Positions 1 to 8,828 of a stretch of 64,000 nucleotides of DNA are shown here, one piece after another. Every line of letters starts with the position of its first letter. The first letter of the stretch is position 1. Where the stretch lies: positions 1 to 64,000 of the forward strand of contig JACKBR010000012.1 of assembly GCA_020634495.1 (NCBI GenBank). The letters run 5' to 3'. The position numbers and the translations under genes are program-made. Below the pieces are notes generated by a model. The model saw only the letters and a program-made list of their open reading frames with translations. It made no database searches and was not told where the DNA came from. The DNA is from Ardenticatenaceae bacterium. Lineage in GTDB: Bacteria; Chloroflexota; Anaerolineae; Promineifilales; Promineifilaceae.

Positions 1-823
1 GCTTGCGCAGCGTTTCCGGCAGGTAGTGGCCCAGTAGTTCCAGGTCTTCCAGCGAGACATCGCGTAGGGTTTTGATGTGGGGCAGATGCTGTTGCAGAAC
101 GGCCGTTGCCTCGCGGCATTCGGCGGAACGATTGTGGTGATGGCTGGCTGATCGTCGTTGCCGCACGCCAGAATCGACCAGGACAACGGCCGTTTCCGGC
201 GGCAGGGGCAGATGTTCATGGCTGAAGGTACGGCCGTCCAGGAAAAGCAGGTGGTTGGCCTGGCTGGCAGCGCAGGCAAAATGATCCATCATGCCCGAAC
301 TGGCACCCACGTATTCATTTTCTGTCTTTTGGCCGATGTGGGCCTGACTGAGATTGTCCAGCGCAAAGCCGCACAAGGTTTCCCAGGCCAGCAAAAAGGC
401 CATCGCCATCGCCGCCGAAGAACCAAGCCCGGTAGCTTGCGGCAAGTCGCTCACCAGCACCACGTCCATGCCCGTTAGTTCATAGCCCGCTTTTTGCAGC
501 GCCCAGGCAACACCCATCGGATAGTTGATCCAGCTGCCGCCGACGCTGGAGGCGAATAGTTCCAGATGGGGCAGTTGGAAAGCGGCCGTTTCCTGCATAT
601 TCAGCGCCCGGATTGTTACCCGATGATCCGTTGTGGGCGCGGCCGCCAGCCAGACGGATGGCTCGATGGCTCCCGGCAGCGCCCAGCCTTCGTTGCTGTC
701 CAGGTGTGCCCCAAGCAAATTTACCTGGCCAGGCGCTCGGATGATGACGGCCGTTTCTCGCCCCACCAATTCCCGAAAAATATGTTGTACCTGTTCAAAT
801 TTGGTCGATTGTGATATTGACAT
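1..823 (-). CDS. Galactokinase-like GHMP kinase (partial, C-terminus outside window)
   Basis: The first 274 residues read open to the window edge from an ATG at 823. The protein resembles galactokinase, which phosphorylates galactose at C1 with ATP in the cytosol (Leloir pathway). Visible landmarks are an N-terminal sugar-binding motif APGQVNLLGAHLDSNEG (residues 30-46), the GHMP ATP-binding loop GLGSSAA (132-138) and GMMDHF (177-182), whose Asp180 matches the catalytic base. The 'RSAECREA' segment further on also fits galactokinase. Oddly, the usual signature G-R-x-N-x-I-G-E-H-x-D-Y is altered: Arg is Gln33, Glu is Ala39 and Tyr is Ser43. Because Arg and Glu help catalysis and galactose binding in characterised enzymes, substrate or activity may differ. 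No other galactose gene is next to it in the window. Confidence 0.8.
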   Translation of the reverse strand, partial: MSISQSTKFEQVQHIFRELVGRETAVIIRAPGQVNLLGAHLDSNEGWALPGAIEPSVWLAAAPTTDHRVTIRALNMQETAAFQLPHLELFASSVGGSWINYPMGVAWALQKAGYELTGMDVVLVSDLPQATGLGSSAAMAMAFLLAWETLCGFALDNLSQAHIGQKTENEYVGASSGMMDHFACAASQANHLLFLDGRTFSHEHLPLPPETAVVLVDSGVRQRRSASHHHNRSAECREATAVLQQHLPHIKTLRDVSLEDLELLGHYLPETLRK

Positions 824-910
824 AATCCTAGAAGTGAGTTCAGGTAAAGCGTTCACAAAGAATACAAGTATAGCGATTTTTGGCAAAACGGCCGTCATGC
901 ACAAACAAAA

Positions 911-943
911 AGATTGGTTCAATCCGCCAGATTGAACCAATCT
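911..943 (-). terminator. Rho-independent terminator of the Fn3-like protein gene
   Basis: A perfect 14-bp inverted repeat (AGATTGGTTCAATC and its complement) with a 5-nt loop. On the minus strand it is followed by TTTTTGTTTG. It lies 30 bases past the stop of the gene ending at 974, which fits a terminator for that gene. Confidence 0.8.
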
Positions 944-973
944 TCACTAAAAGCACCGCCGGTTGTAAAACGC

Positions 974-1813
974 CTAATCCGCGCCAGTGGTGAAGAAGCC
1001 AACGGTGATGGTTTGGTTCCCGCTTTCCTCCAGCGCCAAAACTTCAAGCTCGTAAATGGTGTCTGGCTGTAAAAACTCGGCGGGAACAGACAGGCTGGTT
1101 TGCTCTGGCCCCACGTGAACATCAAAAATGGGGCGGGAGAAGCCGTTGGGGTCTTCAAACTCCTCTTGGGTGATGATGACCTCATACCCGGTGATGGCCA
1201 CAGCATCGCCCGATATGGTTTGTGTGACGGCTTCCCATTCAATGACAAGATCGGCCGTTGGCACTACAGCTTCATCGGCTACCTCTGCCTCATCGGCCAG
1301 GGGTGGGTAGGTGATGGTTGGCTGTTCCGGCACCTCGTGGGAGAAGACGGCCGTTCCGGTGAGAATGGTTCCATCGTAAGATTTAGCCTGAACGGTGTAC
1401 TCGCCCTCGGGGAAGTTGGCCTGCAAATCTTCATAAGAAAATTCATCAAGTTCTGGCTCGCGTGATTCAAAGAAGATGCCAGCCATGGTGAGGTCTTTTA
1501 GCTGGGATTGGGGTTGAACGTTGAGGATGAGACGGCCGTTTGGATCAAACACACACAGCTCAGACCAGCCTGAATCATCAAACGCGCCGTGTACCCCCAT
1601 GTCCTCGTCCGTCGCGTTGAATTCAATGATGAGTTTGGCGGTGCTAATTTCCACGGTTTCACCCCCGCGATAACTGCATTTTTGCCGTCGGCTCAGGGGA
1701 TGGCCCGACGACTGGTCTCCACCGCTGGCCACCGCCAGAGAGACGCCCCCCAGCGCCAGCAGAAGAATGGCACTCAATAAAACAACCAGTTTGCGATTTT
1801 TGTTTTGCTTCAT
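974..1813 (-). CDS. Secreted protein with fibronectin-III-like C-terminal domain
   Basis: 279 residues beginning with a clear signal peptide or anchor: basic MKQNKNRK, then a hydrophobic stretch to about residue 28 (LVVLLSAILLLALGGVSLAVA). The mature part has two beta-rich regions. Residues about 55-160 carry 'PEGEYTVQAKSYDGT', a pattern typical of extracellular Ig-like folds. Residues about 190-279 look like a fibronectin type III domain ('DLVIEWEAVT', 'ITGYEVIITQEE', 'TIYELEVLALEESGNQT'). A GGAG ribosome binding site precedes the ATG. It is probably exported and tethered or released outside the membrane, but no enzymatic motif is visible and the role is unknown. The gene stands alone, with its own terminator downstream. 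Confidence 0.75.
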   Translation of the reverse strand: MKQNKNRKLVVLLSAILLLALGGVSLAVASGGDQSSGHPLSRRQKCSYRGGETVEISTAKLIIEFNATDEDMGVHGAFDDSGWSELCVFDPNGRLILNVQPQSQLKDLTMAGIFFESREPELDEFSYEDLQANFPEGEYTVQAKSYDGTILTGTAVFSHEVPEQPTITYPPLADEAEVADEAVVPTADLVIEWEAVTQTISGDAVAITGYEVIITQEEFEDPNGFSRPIFDVHVGPEQTSLSVPAEFLQPDTIYELEVLALEESGNQTITVGFFTTGAD

Positions 1814-1984
1814 GTTTTGTCTCCTTGACTAACGTTTGAATGGATAAGCAAAGCGTAGTCAGGTGGAGTAAGAAAACGATGAAGCAAGTTTAAGAATGGT
1901 TCATAAAAATCGAGGGATTGGGCGTTTTTAGCTGCCCGCCGTTTGCACCTGAGGATAGTAAGTTCTAGAACGCAGATTCATTTT

Positions 1985-3640
1985 TCAATTTTTAACCGTG
2001 CTGTCCAGCAGCAGACCCAGCTGGGCGGCGGCTTCACGCAGCTTTTGCCAGTTTTCCAGGCGCACGGTGGCGGCCAATTCGCCCAGGCTCTCGGCAATGT
2101 ATTCGCGGGTTTTGGCGTTGGTGCGCAGCGTTTCTAAAATGCCCGCTTCACGCACGCGCAGGATGACGGCCGTTTCCAACCGTCCTTCCACCCCTCGCTC
2201 CCGCCAGCGCTCAATGCCCCGTTTGGTGGCAATGGGCAACGGCCGTTCGCTGGCTTCCTGCAAAAAGGTCAAAATGCGGTCTGGCTCGATGCCCTCAGCG
2301 CGGGCCTGCTGGAGCGAAGCGGGCGTGATCTGGTAAGCGTACGGTTTGCCCGGTTCCACCGGCTGCGGCTCGCTGATGCGGGCCACCTGGAAGCGATGGT
2401 GCCGGTTGGCATTATGGGCCACCAAAATGGTGCTGTCTGGCTGCACGATGATGGGCACGGTCACTTCTTCGCTGGCGGGCGGGGTGCTGGCCAGCCATTC
2501 CAAAGCGCGGTCGGTTAGCCGGAACAGCTGGTGTTTGCCCTGAACGGCCGTTTCTGCCAATCCCAGCCAAAACAGCGGCCCCTGCACCAAAAAAGCCAGC
2601 AGCCGCCCCTCCACCAGCTCCCAATTTTCAATGCCAGAGAGATAGTTGTCCTGAGCCACGTCGCGCACGTACCAGGTGTCGTAATTGCCGTCAGGGCGCT
2701 GGAAGTCGGGGTCGGTTTGCTTGATGTGGCCAATGAGATCGGCCAGTTTGTACCAGTCTGGCGTTTGCGGCAGAGCGTCCAGCAGGGCAGTGCGGGCCAG
2801 GATGGGATCGTTGCGCCACTGCTCGCCCTCGCAGCGCAGGCCGGGCGTGTGGCACAAATCGTTCCAGCCGCTGCTGCTCCAGGCGTCCATCAGGTCGCGC
2901 AGCTGGGCTTCGCGGGATTTGGTCAGCCAGGAAACGGCCGTGCGCGTGGGGCGAATGCCGCCTTCAACTTCGCGCAGCATTTCCATTTCGCGGGCCAGGT
3001 TGATGAGCAGCGAACGGCGGTGGGCGTCGGCGTCCAGCAAGATTTGCGGCAGCAGGTCGAGCGCTTCGCTGCGCAGGGCGGTGCGCTGGGCCAGGGCCAG
3101 CAGGGTGGTGAGATCGTCTACCGCGCTGCTGCTGGCGGGGGTGTAGCGGTTGGGTTCGGGCACGGGGCTGAGGCTGGTAACGGCCGTTGGCCGCACTTCT
3201 TTTGGTTTTTCCGGCTTGGGCAGCTTGGCCAGCAGCTCTTCGGGCAGGTAATAGAACTCAATCATGCCTTCGGCCGTTTCGTCAAAACCGCGATAGATAA
3301 AACCGCGATACCACAGCGCCTCTACCGGGCTGATGGGGTCAAACCACGGCTCATCCCGCTCCAGCGCCCCTGGGCCCATCAGGCGCACTTCGCCATGCAA
3401 TCGTTCAAAGGAGGCGACCGGGGAACGGCCGTTGCTCTGCACCAGCGTTTGGATAGCGGACGCTTCTTCCGGTGCCAGATACAAGATTTCCTGGGCAAAA
3501 TCCAGCTGAGCCAGCCGCTCGGCCAAAGCCTTTACGCAAGCTGCTTTGTCATCCCCGGTTAAATCCAGGTCATACCACTCGCCCATCACCCGCAGGACGA
3601 TGAGTTCATGTTCCTGTAACGCTTTTTTCAATGTCCGCAT
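1985..3640 (-). CDS. Helicase-associated (XPB/Ssl2 N-terminal-like) domain protein
   Basis: 551 residues. The clearest match is at the C-terminal third, where 'IIVQPDSTILVAHN', 'RFQVARISEPQPVEPG', 'YQITPASLQQARAEGI' and 'ILTFLQEASERPLP' follow the pattern of the helicase-associated domain (Pfam Helicase_C_3, found at the N-terminus of XPB/Ssl2-type helicases). The preceding part (about residues 180-390) is helical and resembles winged-helix modules. There is no Walker A or DEAH motif, so this is a stand-alone accessory protein and not a helicase. Proteins of this architecture occur in Actinobacteria and Chloroflexota, sometimes near DNA repair helicases; none is adjacent here. It carries several ACGGCCGT copies read as T-A-V. 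Confidence 0.7.
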   Translation of the reverse strand: MRTLKKALQEHELIVLRVMGEWYDLDLTGDDKAACVKALAERLAQLDFAQEILYLAPEEASAIQTLVQSNGRSPVASFERLHGEVRLMGPGALERDEPWFDPISPVEALWYRGFIYRGFDETAEGMIEFYYLPEELLAKLPKPEKPKEVRPTAVTSLSPVPEPNRYTPASSSAVDDLTTLLALAQRTALRSEALDLLPQILLDADAHRRSLLINLAREMEMLREVEGGIRPTRTAVSWLTKSREAQLRDLMDAWSSSGWNDLCHTPGLRCEGEQWRNDPILARTALLDALPQTPDWYKLADLIGHIKQTDPDFQRPDGNYDTWYVRDVAQDNYLSGIENWELVEGRLLAFLVQGPLFWLGLAETAVQGKHQLFRLTDRALEWLASTPPASEEVTVPIIVQPDSTILVAHNANRHHRFQVARISEPQPVEPGKPYAYQITPASLQQARAEGIEPDRILTFLQEASERPLPIATKRGIERWRERGVEGRLETAVILRVREAGILETLRTNAKTREYIAESLGELAATVRLENWQKLREAAAQLGLLLDSTVKN

Positions 3641-3671
3641 AAAAAATTCTCTCTCATCGTAGTAAAACCTT

Positions 3672-3803
3672 GTCTTTCAGATGTCTTTCTGAGCAAAGCG
3701 AAGAATCCCTCTAAACTTCATCTGATGAAACCTTTGTCCGCCAGCAAAGTAAGCACTGTTTGAAGGTTTTAGGGATGCTTCACTATGTTCAGCATGACAA
3801 GTT
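3672..3803. repeat. Intergenic dispersed repeat, copy 1
   Basis: Noncoding stretch containing 'GAAGGTTTTAGGGATGCTTC' followed by 'CACTATGTTCAGCATGACAA'. A closely related version recurs at 4355-4400, about 0.6 kb away. The 5' part ('TTTCTGAGCAAAGCGAAGAA') has the look of the AAGCGAAGAATCC-type repeats common in bacterial intergenic DNA. Confidence 0.5.
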
Positions 3804-3837
3804 CGGGTGTAGCGGTTGGCAAACGGCCGTTCAGATT

Positions 3838-4245
3838 TCACCATTGCCTGTTAGTTGAAAATATAATCGTGATTGCCCCATTTTGGGTCAAAAACTGATG
3901 TCGATGTTCGTGGGTGTTACCTGCGTTTCTGTTTGAGAATGGCTCGAGCAGGCCAATAACGTCATAACATTCTTCGGCAGACAATTCCCAAACGAAATAG
4001 TTTTCTTGCTTCATCTGCACACCTTGAGCCTCTCTTTTACTGATTTGTAGGTGTAATTGGCAATCATTAACTGAATGGTAGCCTGGAATAGTGTGAACAT
4101 CTATGTGATTGGTTAACCCAGCTGCGGCCGTTTCAATTGCGAGGCTCAAATTCAAAGCGCCGACAGTATCGCTGCCATAAATCAGAATGAGTGGGCAATC
4201 TTGGCTGCCCTCAGCAAAATATTCAAGCTTTATCATTTCAAACAA
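3838..4245 (-). CDS. Hypothetical protein, 135 residues
   Basis: Unrecognised. The frame starts MFEMIKLEYF; a second ATG three codons in is equally possible. The sequence reads like a genuine folded protein ('CPLILIYGSDTVGALNLSLAIETAA', 'FVWELSAEECYDVIGLLEPF') with balanced charge and no membrane segment. The pattern beta-strand, helix, then a His-rich end does not match a family I know. It contains one GCGGCCGT variant of the window's iterated octamer. It is flanked by repeats on both sides and has no obvious operon partner. Confidence 0.5.
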   Translation of the reverse strand: MFEMIKLEYFAEGSQDCPLILIYGSDTVGALNLSLAIETAAAGLTNHIDVHTIPGYHSVNDCQLHLQISKREAQGVQMKQENYFVWELSAEECYDVIGLLEPFSNRNAGNTHEHRHQFLTQNGAITIIFSTNRQW

Positions 4246-4354
4246 CCTTCACTATTAGATGTCATTAGTGTCTTGAAAACATGGTACAAAAGGGAAAGAC
4301 ACGGCAGATCGATTGTCATTAGACCCCCAGGTGATATCCGCGAAAGGCCGCGAA

Positions 4355-4400
4355 AGTAAGCGCTGTTTGAAAGGTTTTAGGGATGCTTCACTGCGTTCAC
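4355..4400. repeat. Intergenic dispersed repeat, copy 2
   Basis: 'GTAAGCGCTGTTTGAAAGG' then 'TTTTAGGGATGCTTCACTGC' repeats the 3749-3800 sequence with few changes. It abuts the 3' end of the lipid-kinase pseudogene. Confidence 0.5.
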
Positions 4401-5403
4401 GCACCCTGGTCGTCGACGAATTGCGTTTCTCCTAACGATGCCAGTTAAGGGCAATAATGAAGTGCGTGGCCGATGCAGGCAGGTTCTGGTGAGGCGTGCC
4501 GGTGACCTCGCGCGTTGATGTAATCTTGCAGTGTAGGCAAACATTTCGCAAATCGGTTTGTGGATGGGCAGGGCGGTCGGCCTGGGCACGCGGATTGTTT
4601 GCGTTTGCGCATACGGTCTAACGACACCCTTGCGGTTTGGATCACGCGTTTGTTGAACACTGCGGCTGGCTCGCGCGCTGAACATGGTGCTCTTTGGTAC
4701 GAGCAGCAGGCCGATCATGCTGAGGCGGCCCATTTGTTGGCGGTGAGGGTGTCTACCAGATCGTCATGCTGCTTGGCGTCCGGGGTGAGCAAAAGCCGCC
4801 GCCGCCGCGTTACGCCAAAGTAATCATCATGATGGTTTGCTCTATTTTTCCTCGTCGAAGTAGGCGGTGACTTTGGGCATTTGGAATAGGTGGCGATGGT
4901 GCGCAAAACGGCCGTTAAATACATCAAAAAGCGTGGATGCGGGTAATGTTTCGTGGCAATCACCACCACCGCGTCAAGCCAATGCCGACGTTGTTGTCCA
5001 CAATGCGAAAGCGGCCTGGTCATCTTCGATGCGGGCCAGGTCGATGGTTCTGGGCGTGCGGTGAAGGTTTTTGTACGGCCGTTTCCACCTTTGTCGGAAT
5101 CTTCAAGCTCCAGGCCAGGTCATTGCCTGAGCCGATGGGAATGATGCCCAGTTTGGTGACGGCCTTGCTGCCGCGCACCAGCCCGTTGACCACGTCACTA
5201 ATTGTGCCGTCGCCGCCCGCCGCCACAACCAGATCGTAGCCGTCGTCGGCCGCCCTGCGAGCCAGCTCCCCGCATGGCAGGGATTCAGTTTACACCAGAT
5301 CAACGCCGCCAAATGGCTGCGCTGCTTGTTGAATAACGGCCGCTTGCGCTGCGCCGCGTCCTATATCTGCCATCGGATTGAGAATGACCTTTACGCGCAT
5401 GTG
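4400..5403 (-). pseudogene. Diacylglycerol/lipid kinase (YegS-DagK family), frameshifted remnant
   Basis: Reading the minus strand from an ATG at 5403 gives MRVKVILNPMADIGRGAA, the usual start of a diacylglycerol-kinase-type lipid kinase. Further on come the nucleotide-binding motif 'AAGGDGTISDVVNGL' and 'LGIIPIGSGNDLAWSLK' (about 5225-5095). A stop (TAA) interrupts after 'FGGVDLV', and the frame changes several times: 'LDAVVVIATKHYPHPRFL' sits in another frame at about 4980-4925, and 'GLLLVPKSTMFSAR' near 4710-4670 in a third. At least four indels are needed to rebuild a normal protein of about 300 residues. An intact enzyme would phosphorylate a membrane lipid. Either the gene is decayed or this stretch has consensus errors; neighbours on both sides are intact. 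Confidence 0.75.
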
Positions 5404-5427
5404 CCTCTCCAGAACAGTTGAATGAGA

Positions 5428-5515
5428 ACCTATTCAAATTTGCCACAGAGGTCACAGAGGTTTGTGAGATTTACTGTTAAATACCACTTTTCTCTGTAGC
5501 TTTTCAGATAGGTTT
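5428..5515. repeat. Palindromic intergenic repeat (CCACAGAGG family)
   Basis: Imperfect long hairpin: 'AACCTATTCAAATTTGCCAC' with AGAGGTCACAGAGG on the left arm, CTCTGTAGCTTTTCAGATAGG on the right. Related hairpins occur at 27801-27865, 32256-32434, 46580-46674 and 61889-61955. The rest of the gene-free stretch 5404-5823 shows nothing else recognisable beyond two ACGGCCGT octamers. Confidence 0.6.
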
Positions 5516-5823
5516 TTAGTGGAAGTGGGCAATTATACGATACGGCCGTCTGCACACAAAGTACGCAGCCAATGCAGGAATGATTAGCTATTTCAAAACC
5601 CTTGACGCAAAGGTGCAAAGTTGCAAAAGATAAACAAGAAAGCCAAATATCCCCCTTTGCGCCTGCCAACTCTTTGCGTGCTTTGCGTCAAAATGATCCC
5701 ATTTATGAACTGCTTAAGTTGGCCAAAATAGAGTGACAGACGGCCGTTTTCTGTGTATGATGAAGCGGACGCGGTGAGACTCCTTCAAATTAACAAACAA
5801 CCCCTCATCGCCCAAAATGATAT

Positions 5824-6903
5824 ATGGTTCGTCGCTTACTTGTTTTGAACGGATTGGCCTCAACGGCCGTTGCCTTCCATCATGCCGCCGCTTACGGTTT
5901 TTTAGCCCTTTTTAACTGGACAAATGCCTATCGTGATGTGGCCGTGCCCAATTACGACATGTTGGGGACGCCAGCTTATTACTACCTGCTGGGCGTGCGC
6001 CTGCTCATTGGTAGCTACGCCATTCCGGCATTTTTGCTGGTGTCTGGCTTTTACGCCGCCTTTGCCGCTGACGGCGACGGCCGTATGGGTTGGACAATTA
6101 TTGGGACGCGGGTGAAGAAGTTTGTGGGGCCATTTATCATTTGGACGCTGGTTTTCTTTGCCATGCAGCGGGCCATTCCCCAGAGCCTCAACGATATTTT
6201 GCGGGCGTATTATTACATTCCGCTGGTAATCCAGCTTTATTTGCTGTCGCCCTGGCTGGGGCCTTTGGCCAAAAAACATTGGAAGCTTTTCTTATTTGTA
6301 ACGTTCCTCATTCAGTTTGCTGCGGAAGGGGCGGGCTACTTGCGACTGTTGGGGGTGGAGGCTGCCTGGGTGAAAACGGCCGTTACCATCACCCCCATCT
6401 GGTTTTTCCCATCCCGCATCTTCTTTTTTGCCCTGGGGCTGGTGCTTGGCTTCCAGCGCAAACTGTTTGGCGGCTGGCTGGCGCGTTGGAAATATGCGCT
6501 GCTGGCGGGTTTGGGCCTGTTTGCCGTGCTGAGCTTTGTGGAATATTTTTGGGTCGATCAGGCAATTGGCGAACGCTGGCTTGGGCCTAGCTTTATTGGC
6601 ATTTTCCGCACCCTGTATGCCGTCACCTTCTCTTTTGTTTTGCTGGCTTTTGATAAGGTGAAGCTGCCTCTGGAAAAACAGCTCAGCCAGCTCGGCCTGA
6701 TTTCTCTGGGCATTTACCTGGTAAACACCCCAGCCATTTACCTGACATCCTCCCTGCTTTACAAATTTGCCCCTTGGGTTTTGGGCAGGCAGATTGTTTA
6801 CCAACCCATTTTAACGGCCGCAGGTTTATTCATTCCCGTTCTGCTGATCCAGGTGTTTAAGTGGGGGCCGCTTAAGCGTTATTCGCCAACTGTTTTTGGC
6901 TAG
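5824..6903 (+). CDS. Membrane acyltransferase (acyltransferase 3 family-like)
   Basis: 359 residues with about ten hydrophobic segments. The N-terminus 'LLVLNGLASTAVAFHHA' resembles the first helix of acyltransferase-3 (OafA/NolL/WecH-type) proteins, including the conserved histidine pair. Next come 'IPAFLLVSGFYAAF' and basic 'RVKKFVGPFIIWTLVFF', a layout typical of the family. These enzymes move acyl groups onto sugars or lipids at the cytoplasmic membrane. The target cannot be read from the sequence. The gene is isolated, with pseudogene and repeats upstream and a promoter-bearing gap downstream. The ATG at 5824 has no strong ribosome binding site; no better in-frame start is evident. Confidence 0.65.
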   Translation: MVRRLLVLNGLASTAVAFHHAAAYGFLALFNWTNAYRDVAVPNYDMLGTPAYYYLLGVRLLIGSYAIPAFLLVSGFYAAFAADGDGRMGWTIIGTRVKKFVGPFIIWTLVFFAMQRAIPQSLNDILRAYYYIPLVIQLYLLSPWLGPLAKKHWKLFLFVTFLIQFAAEGAGYLRLLGVEAAWVKTAVTITPIWFFPSRIFFFALGLVLGFQRKLFGGWLARWKYALLAGLGLFAVLSFVEYFWVDQAIGERWLGPSFIGIFRTLYAVTFSFVLLAFDKVKLPLEKQLSQLGLISLGIYLVNTPAIYLTSSLLYKFAPWVLGRQIVYQPILTAAGLFIPVLLIQVFKWGPLKRYSPTVFG

Positions 6904-7002
6904 AGCCGGGCGGCGGTTGCCCAAGAATAAAATTGAAATTACAGGGGGAAAATGCCCGGTACGGCCGTCATAGTACCAAGGCCCTATCTGCCCCATCATT
7001 GC

Positions 7003-7031
7003 TTTACACCCTCAAACAAACGTGCTATACT
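7003..7031 (+). promoter_or_regulatory. Sigma-70-type promoter for the 7.1-16.2 kb operon
   Basis: TTTACA at 7003-7008, a 17-bp spacer, then TATACT at 7026-7031. Each hexamer differs from consensus at one position. It lies about 90 bases before the first gene of the long unknown operon. Confidence 0.6.
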
Positions 7032-7121
7032 CCCAGCCGTAACTTTATGTTACGTCAAGTTGATTTTGGCTGAAAACATGCCGGGTAGAGAGAAAAATAA
7101 ATCCAGGTTTTTGGTCAGCTG

Positions 7122-7451
7122 ATGGCTCACCCAATTCGTATGTTGGAGCCACTCATTTTATCGGAAGCAGCACGGCCGTTTGCCATGACTCATTCACCCA
7201 ATCGCGATCCGCTTCTGGACAAAATTGCAATTTCCCTGAAACAAAGAGGGCTTCACATGGCTGCCTTAACCGTATTGGAGGCAGGCCAACCGCTGGCCTT
7301 TGTTTCTGGCCAGCTGCTGCGGCTGGCCCAGCCAGCTCTGGCCTTGTTGTGGCCCACCGCCCCAGTGAAACAATTTGCCCAGATAATGGAAGACCCGGCC
7401 CAGGTAGATGAGCTGATGGCGCGTTTGGCTACGGAAGAGGTGGGCGTATGA
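7122..7451 (+). CDS. Small hypothetical protein, first gene of unknown operon
   Basis: 109 residues, no recognised family. The likely core starts at the internal ATG encoding MTHSPNRDPLLDKIAISL, giving 88 residues; the upstream ATG at 7122 is the longest option. The sequence is helix-forming and alanine/leucine-rich ('MAALTVLEAGQPLAFVSGQLLRLAQPAL') without a convincing full-length membrane span. Its stop overlaps the next gene's start (ATGA at 7448), which indicates translational coupling to the DUF6754-like protein. A role in the same membrane assembly is inferred from position only. Confidence 0.6.
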   Translation: MAHPIRMLEPLILSEAARPFAMTHSPNRDPLLDKIAISLKQRGLHMAALTVLEAGQPLAFVSGQLLRLAQPALALLWPTAPVKQFAQIMEDPAQVDELMARLATEEVGV

Positions 7452-8188
7452 CCCCAATCATTTTGGCTGCGGTCTTGGTGGTGCTGGCTTTGCTGCTATT
7501 TTTGCTGACGCGCAGCGTGCAGGCTGGGCGCACAACCGTTTTACGGCCGTTGCCCAGCTATGACGGGTTGACGGGCCAGGTTGGCCGCGCCATAGAATCT
7601 GGGCGGCAGGTACACCTGACGCTTGGCCAGGCCAGCCTGATTGGCAATGGCAACCCAACCAGCCTTAGCGCTGCGGCCGTTTTAGATAATTTGGCCAAAG
7701 ATGGCTGTGCCAACGGCACGCCGCCATTGGTCACCGTGGGTGACGGCACCTTGCTTCCTCTGGTTCAGGGCAGTTTGCAGTACGCCTTAGCCGAAGCGGG
7801 CCGCCCGGGTGATTTTGACTTATCGTTGACCCAGTTTGTGGCCAATAACACCGACCCATTTGCTTACAGCGCAGGCGTAGTGGCGTTGTTGCAGCAGCAG
7901 CGCGTGGCCAGCAATATTATGGTCGGGCGCTTTGGCCCAGAGCTGGCCATTGTGGCCGAGGCGGCAAACCGGCAAAACATTGAACAGGTTATTGGCACGG
8001 ATGATCCCACGGCTCTGGCGGTGGCTACGGCCGTAACCGATGATGTGCTCATTGGCGAGGAGCTATTTGCCACCAGCGCCTATTTGGAAGGGCGTCCTAG
8101 CCAGATTGCCAGCCTGCAATTGCAGGATATTTTACGTTGGATTGTGGTGTTGTTTATTTTGGGAACGGCCGTTTTCCAGTTGGTCTAG
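7448..8188 (+). CDS. DUF6754-like membrane protein
   Basis: 246 residues with an N-terminal transmembrane helix (about residues 3-22) and a C-terminal one (about 226-245, 'ILRWIVVLFILGTAVFQLV'). Between them is a domain with 'GQASLIGNGNPTSLSAAAVL', 'TVGDGTLLPLVQGSL' and 'SNIMVGRFGPELAIVAEAA'. This layout matches proteins I know as DUF6754, whose biochemical function is undescribed to my knowledge. The later zinc-ribbon protein of this operon ends with a similar soluble domain plus final helix. The gene is coupled upstream by a 4-base overlap and followed 16 bases later by another membrane protein. Confidence 0.65.
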   Translation: MTPIILAAVLVVLALLLFLLTRSVQAGRTTVLRPLPSYDGLTGQVGRAIESGRQVHLTLGQASLIGNGNPTSLSAAAVLDNLAKDGCANGTPPLVTVGDGTLLPLVQGSLQYALAEAGRPGDFDLSLTQFVANNTDPFAYSAGVVALLQQQRVASNIMVGRFGPELAIVAEAANRQNIEQVIGTDDPTALAVATAVTDDVLIGEELFATSAYLEGRPSQIASLQLQDILRWIVVLFILGTAVFQLV

Positions 8189-8204
8189 CGGCGCAAACGA
8201 CTGT

Positions 8205-8828
8205 ATGAAGCTAAAACAAAGCATCGCCATTTTTATCGCAGTGTTTTTTGGGCTCGTCACCCTTGTGGCGCTGCTGTTTAATGTCAGCGGCGTTAGCAAC
8301 CTCATTTTGGGCTGGGCTTCATTTTTAGCGGCCATCGCCCTCATTTTAGGGGTTTTGAATTTGCTGCTGGTTCATCTGACCCGGTTGTTCAAAGAGCGAA
8401 ATTTTTACAGTGGCGTGCTGGTGCTGGGGATGCTGTTGGTTTTTGCTGCGGCCGTTTTAGACAGCATGGGCGGCAGCAATAATGTTGATTTTTTGTTTAG
8501 CTGGGTGCAGGCTCCACTGGAGGCGGCTCTGGCTTCCTTGTTGGCTATCTTTTTGCTGCTGGCTGGGGTGCAGCTGCTAAAGCGGCAGCGTACCCGCTGG
8601 GCATTTTTGTTTGGTCTGACGGCCGTTGTAATGCTGCTGGGACAGGCTTTGTTGGCCAGCCGGTTGCTGCCTGCGGCTCTGCGCCAGCCTGTTAACCAGG
8701 TGGTTGAATTTGTGCAAAATGTGGTCGTTACGGCTGGTATGCGTGGCTTGCTCATTGGGGTGGCTTTAGGCACCTTGCTGTTGAGCCTGCGCCTGTTGAT
8801 GGGTGTGGAACGGCCGTATAATAAATAA
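8205..8828 (+). CDS. Polytopic membrane protein of unknown function
   Basis: 207 residues starting MKLKQSIAIFIAVFF. The frame is open farther upstream, but that part overlaps the previous gene and is unlike protein. Six hydrophobic helices are visible at roughly residues 6-24, 30-54, 66-84, 92-118, 126-148 and 168-198. No catalytic motif appears. Its TAA stop shares a base with the ATG of the next gene (TAATG), so it is translationally coupled to the zinc-ribbon repeat protein. It presumably forms part of the same membrane complex. Confidence 0.7.
   Translation: MKLKQSIAIFIAVFFGLVTLVALLFNVSGVSNLILGWASFLAAIALILGVLNLLLVHLTRLFKERNFYSGVLVLGMLLVFAAAVLDSMGGSNNVDFLFSWVQAPLEAALASLLAIFLLLAGVQLLKRQRTRWAFLFGLTAVVMLLGQALLASRLLPAALRQPVNQVVEFVQNVVVTAGMRGLLIGVALGTLLLSLRLLMGVERPYNK

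Noticed and set aside
2531..3562. 343-residue plus-strand open frame
   Set aside because: Antisense to the helicase-associated-domain gene, which has a recognisable family pattern; Gln/Gly-rich composition is typical of a shadow frame.
5430..5669. 79-residue minus-strand open frame with several Cys
   Set aside because: It crosses a palindromic repeat and has no start signal; the cysteines derive from repeat units.
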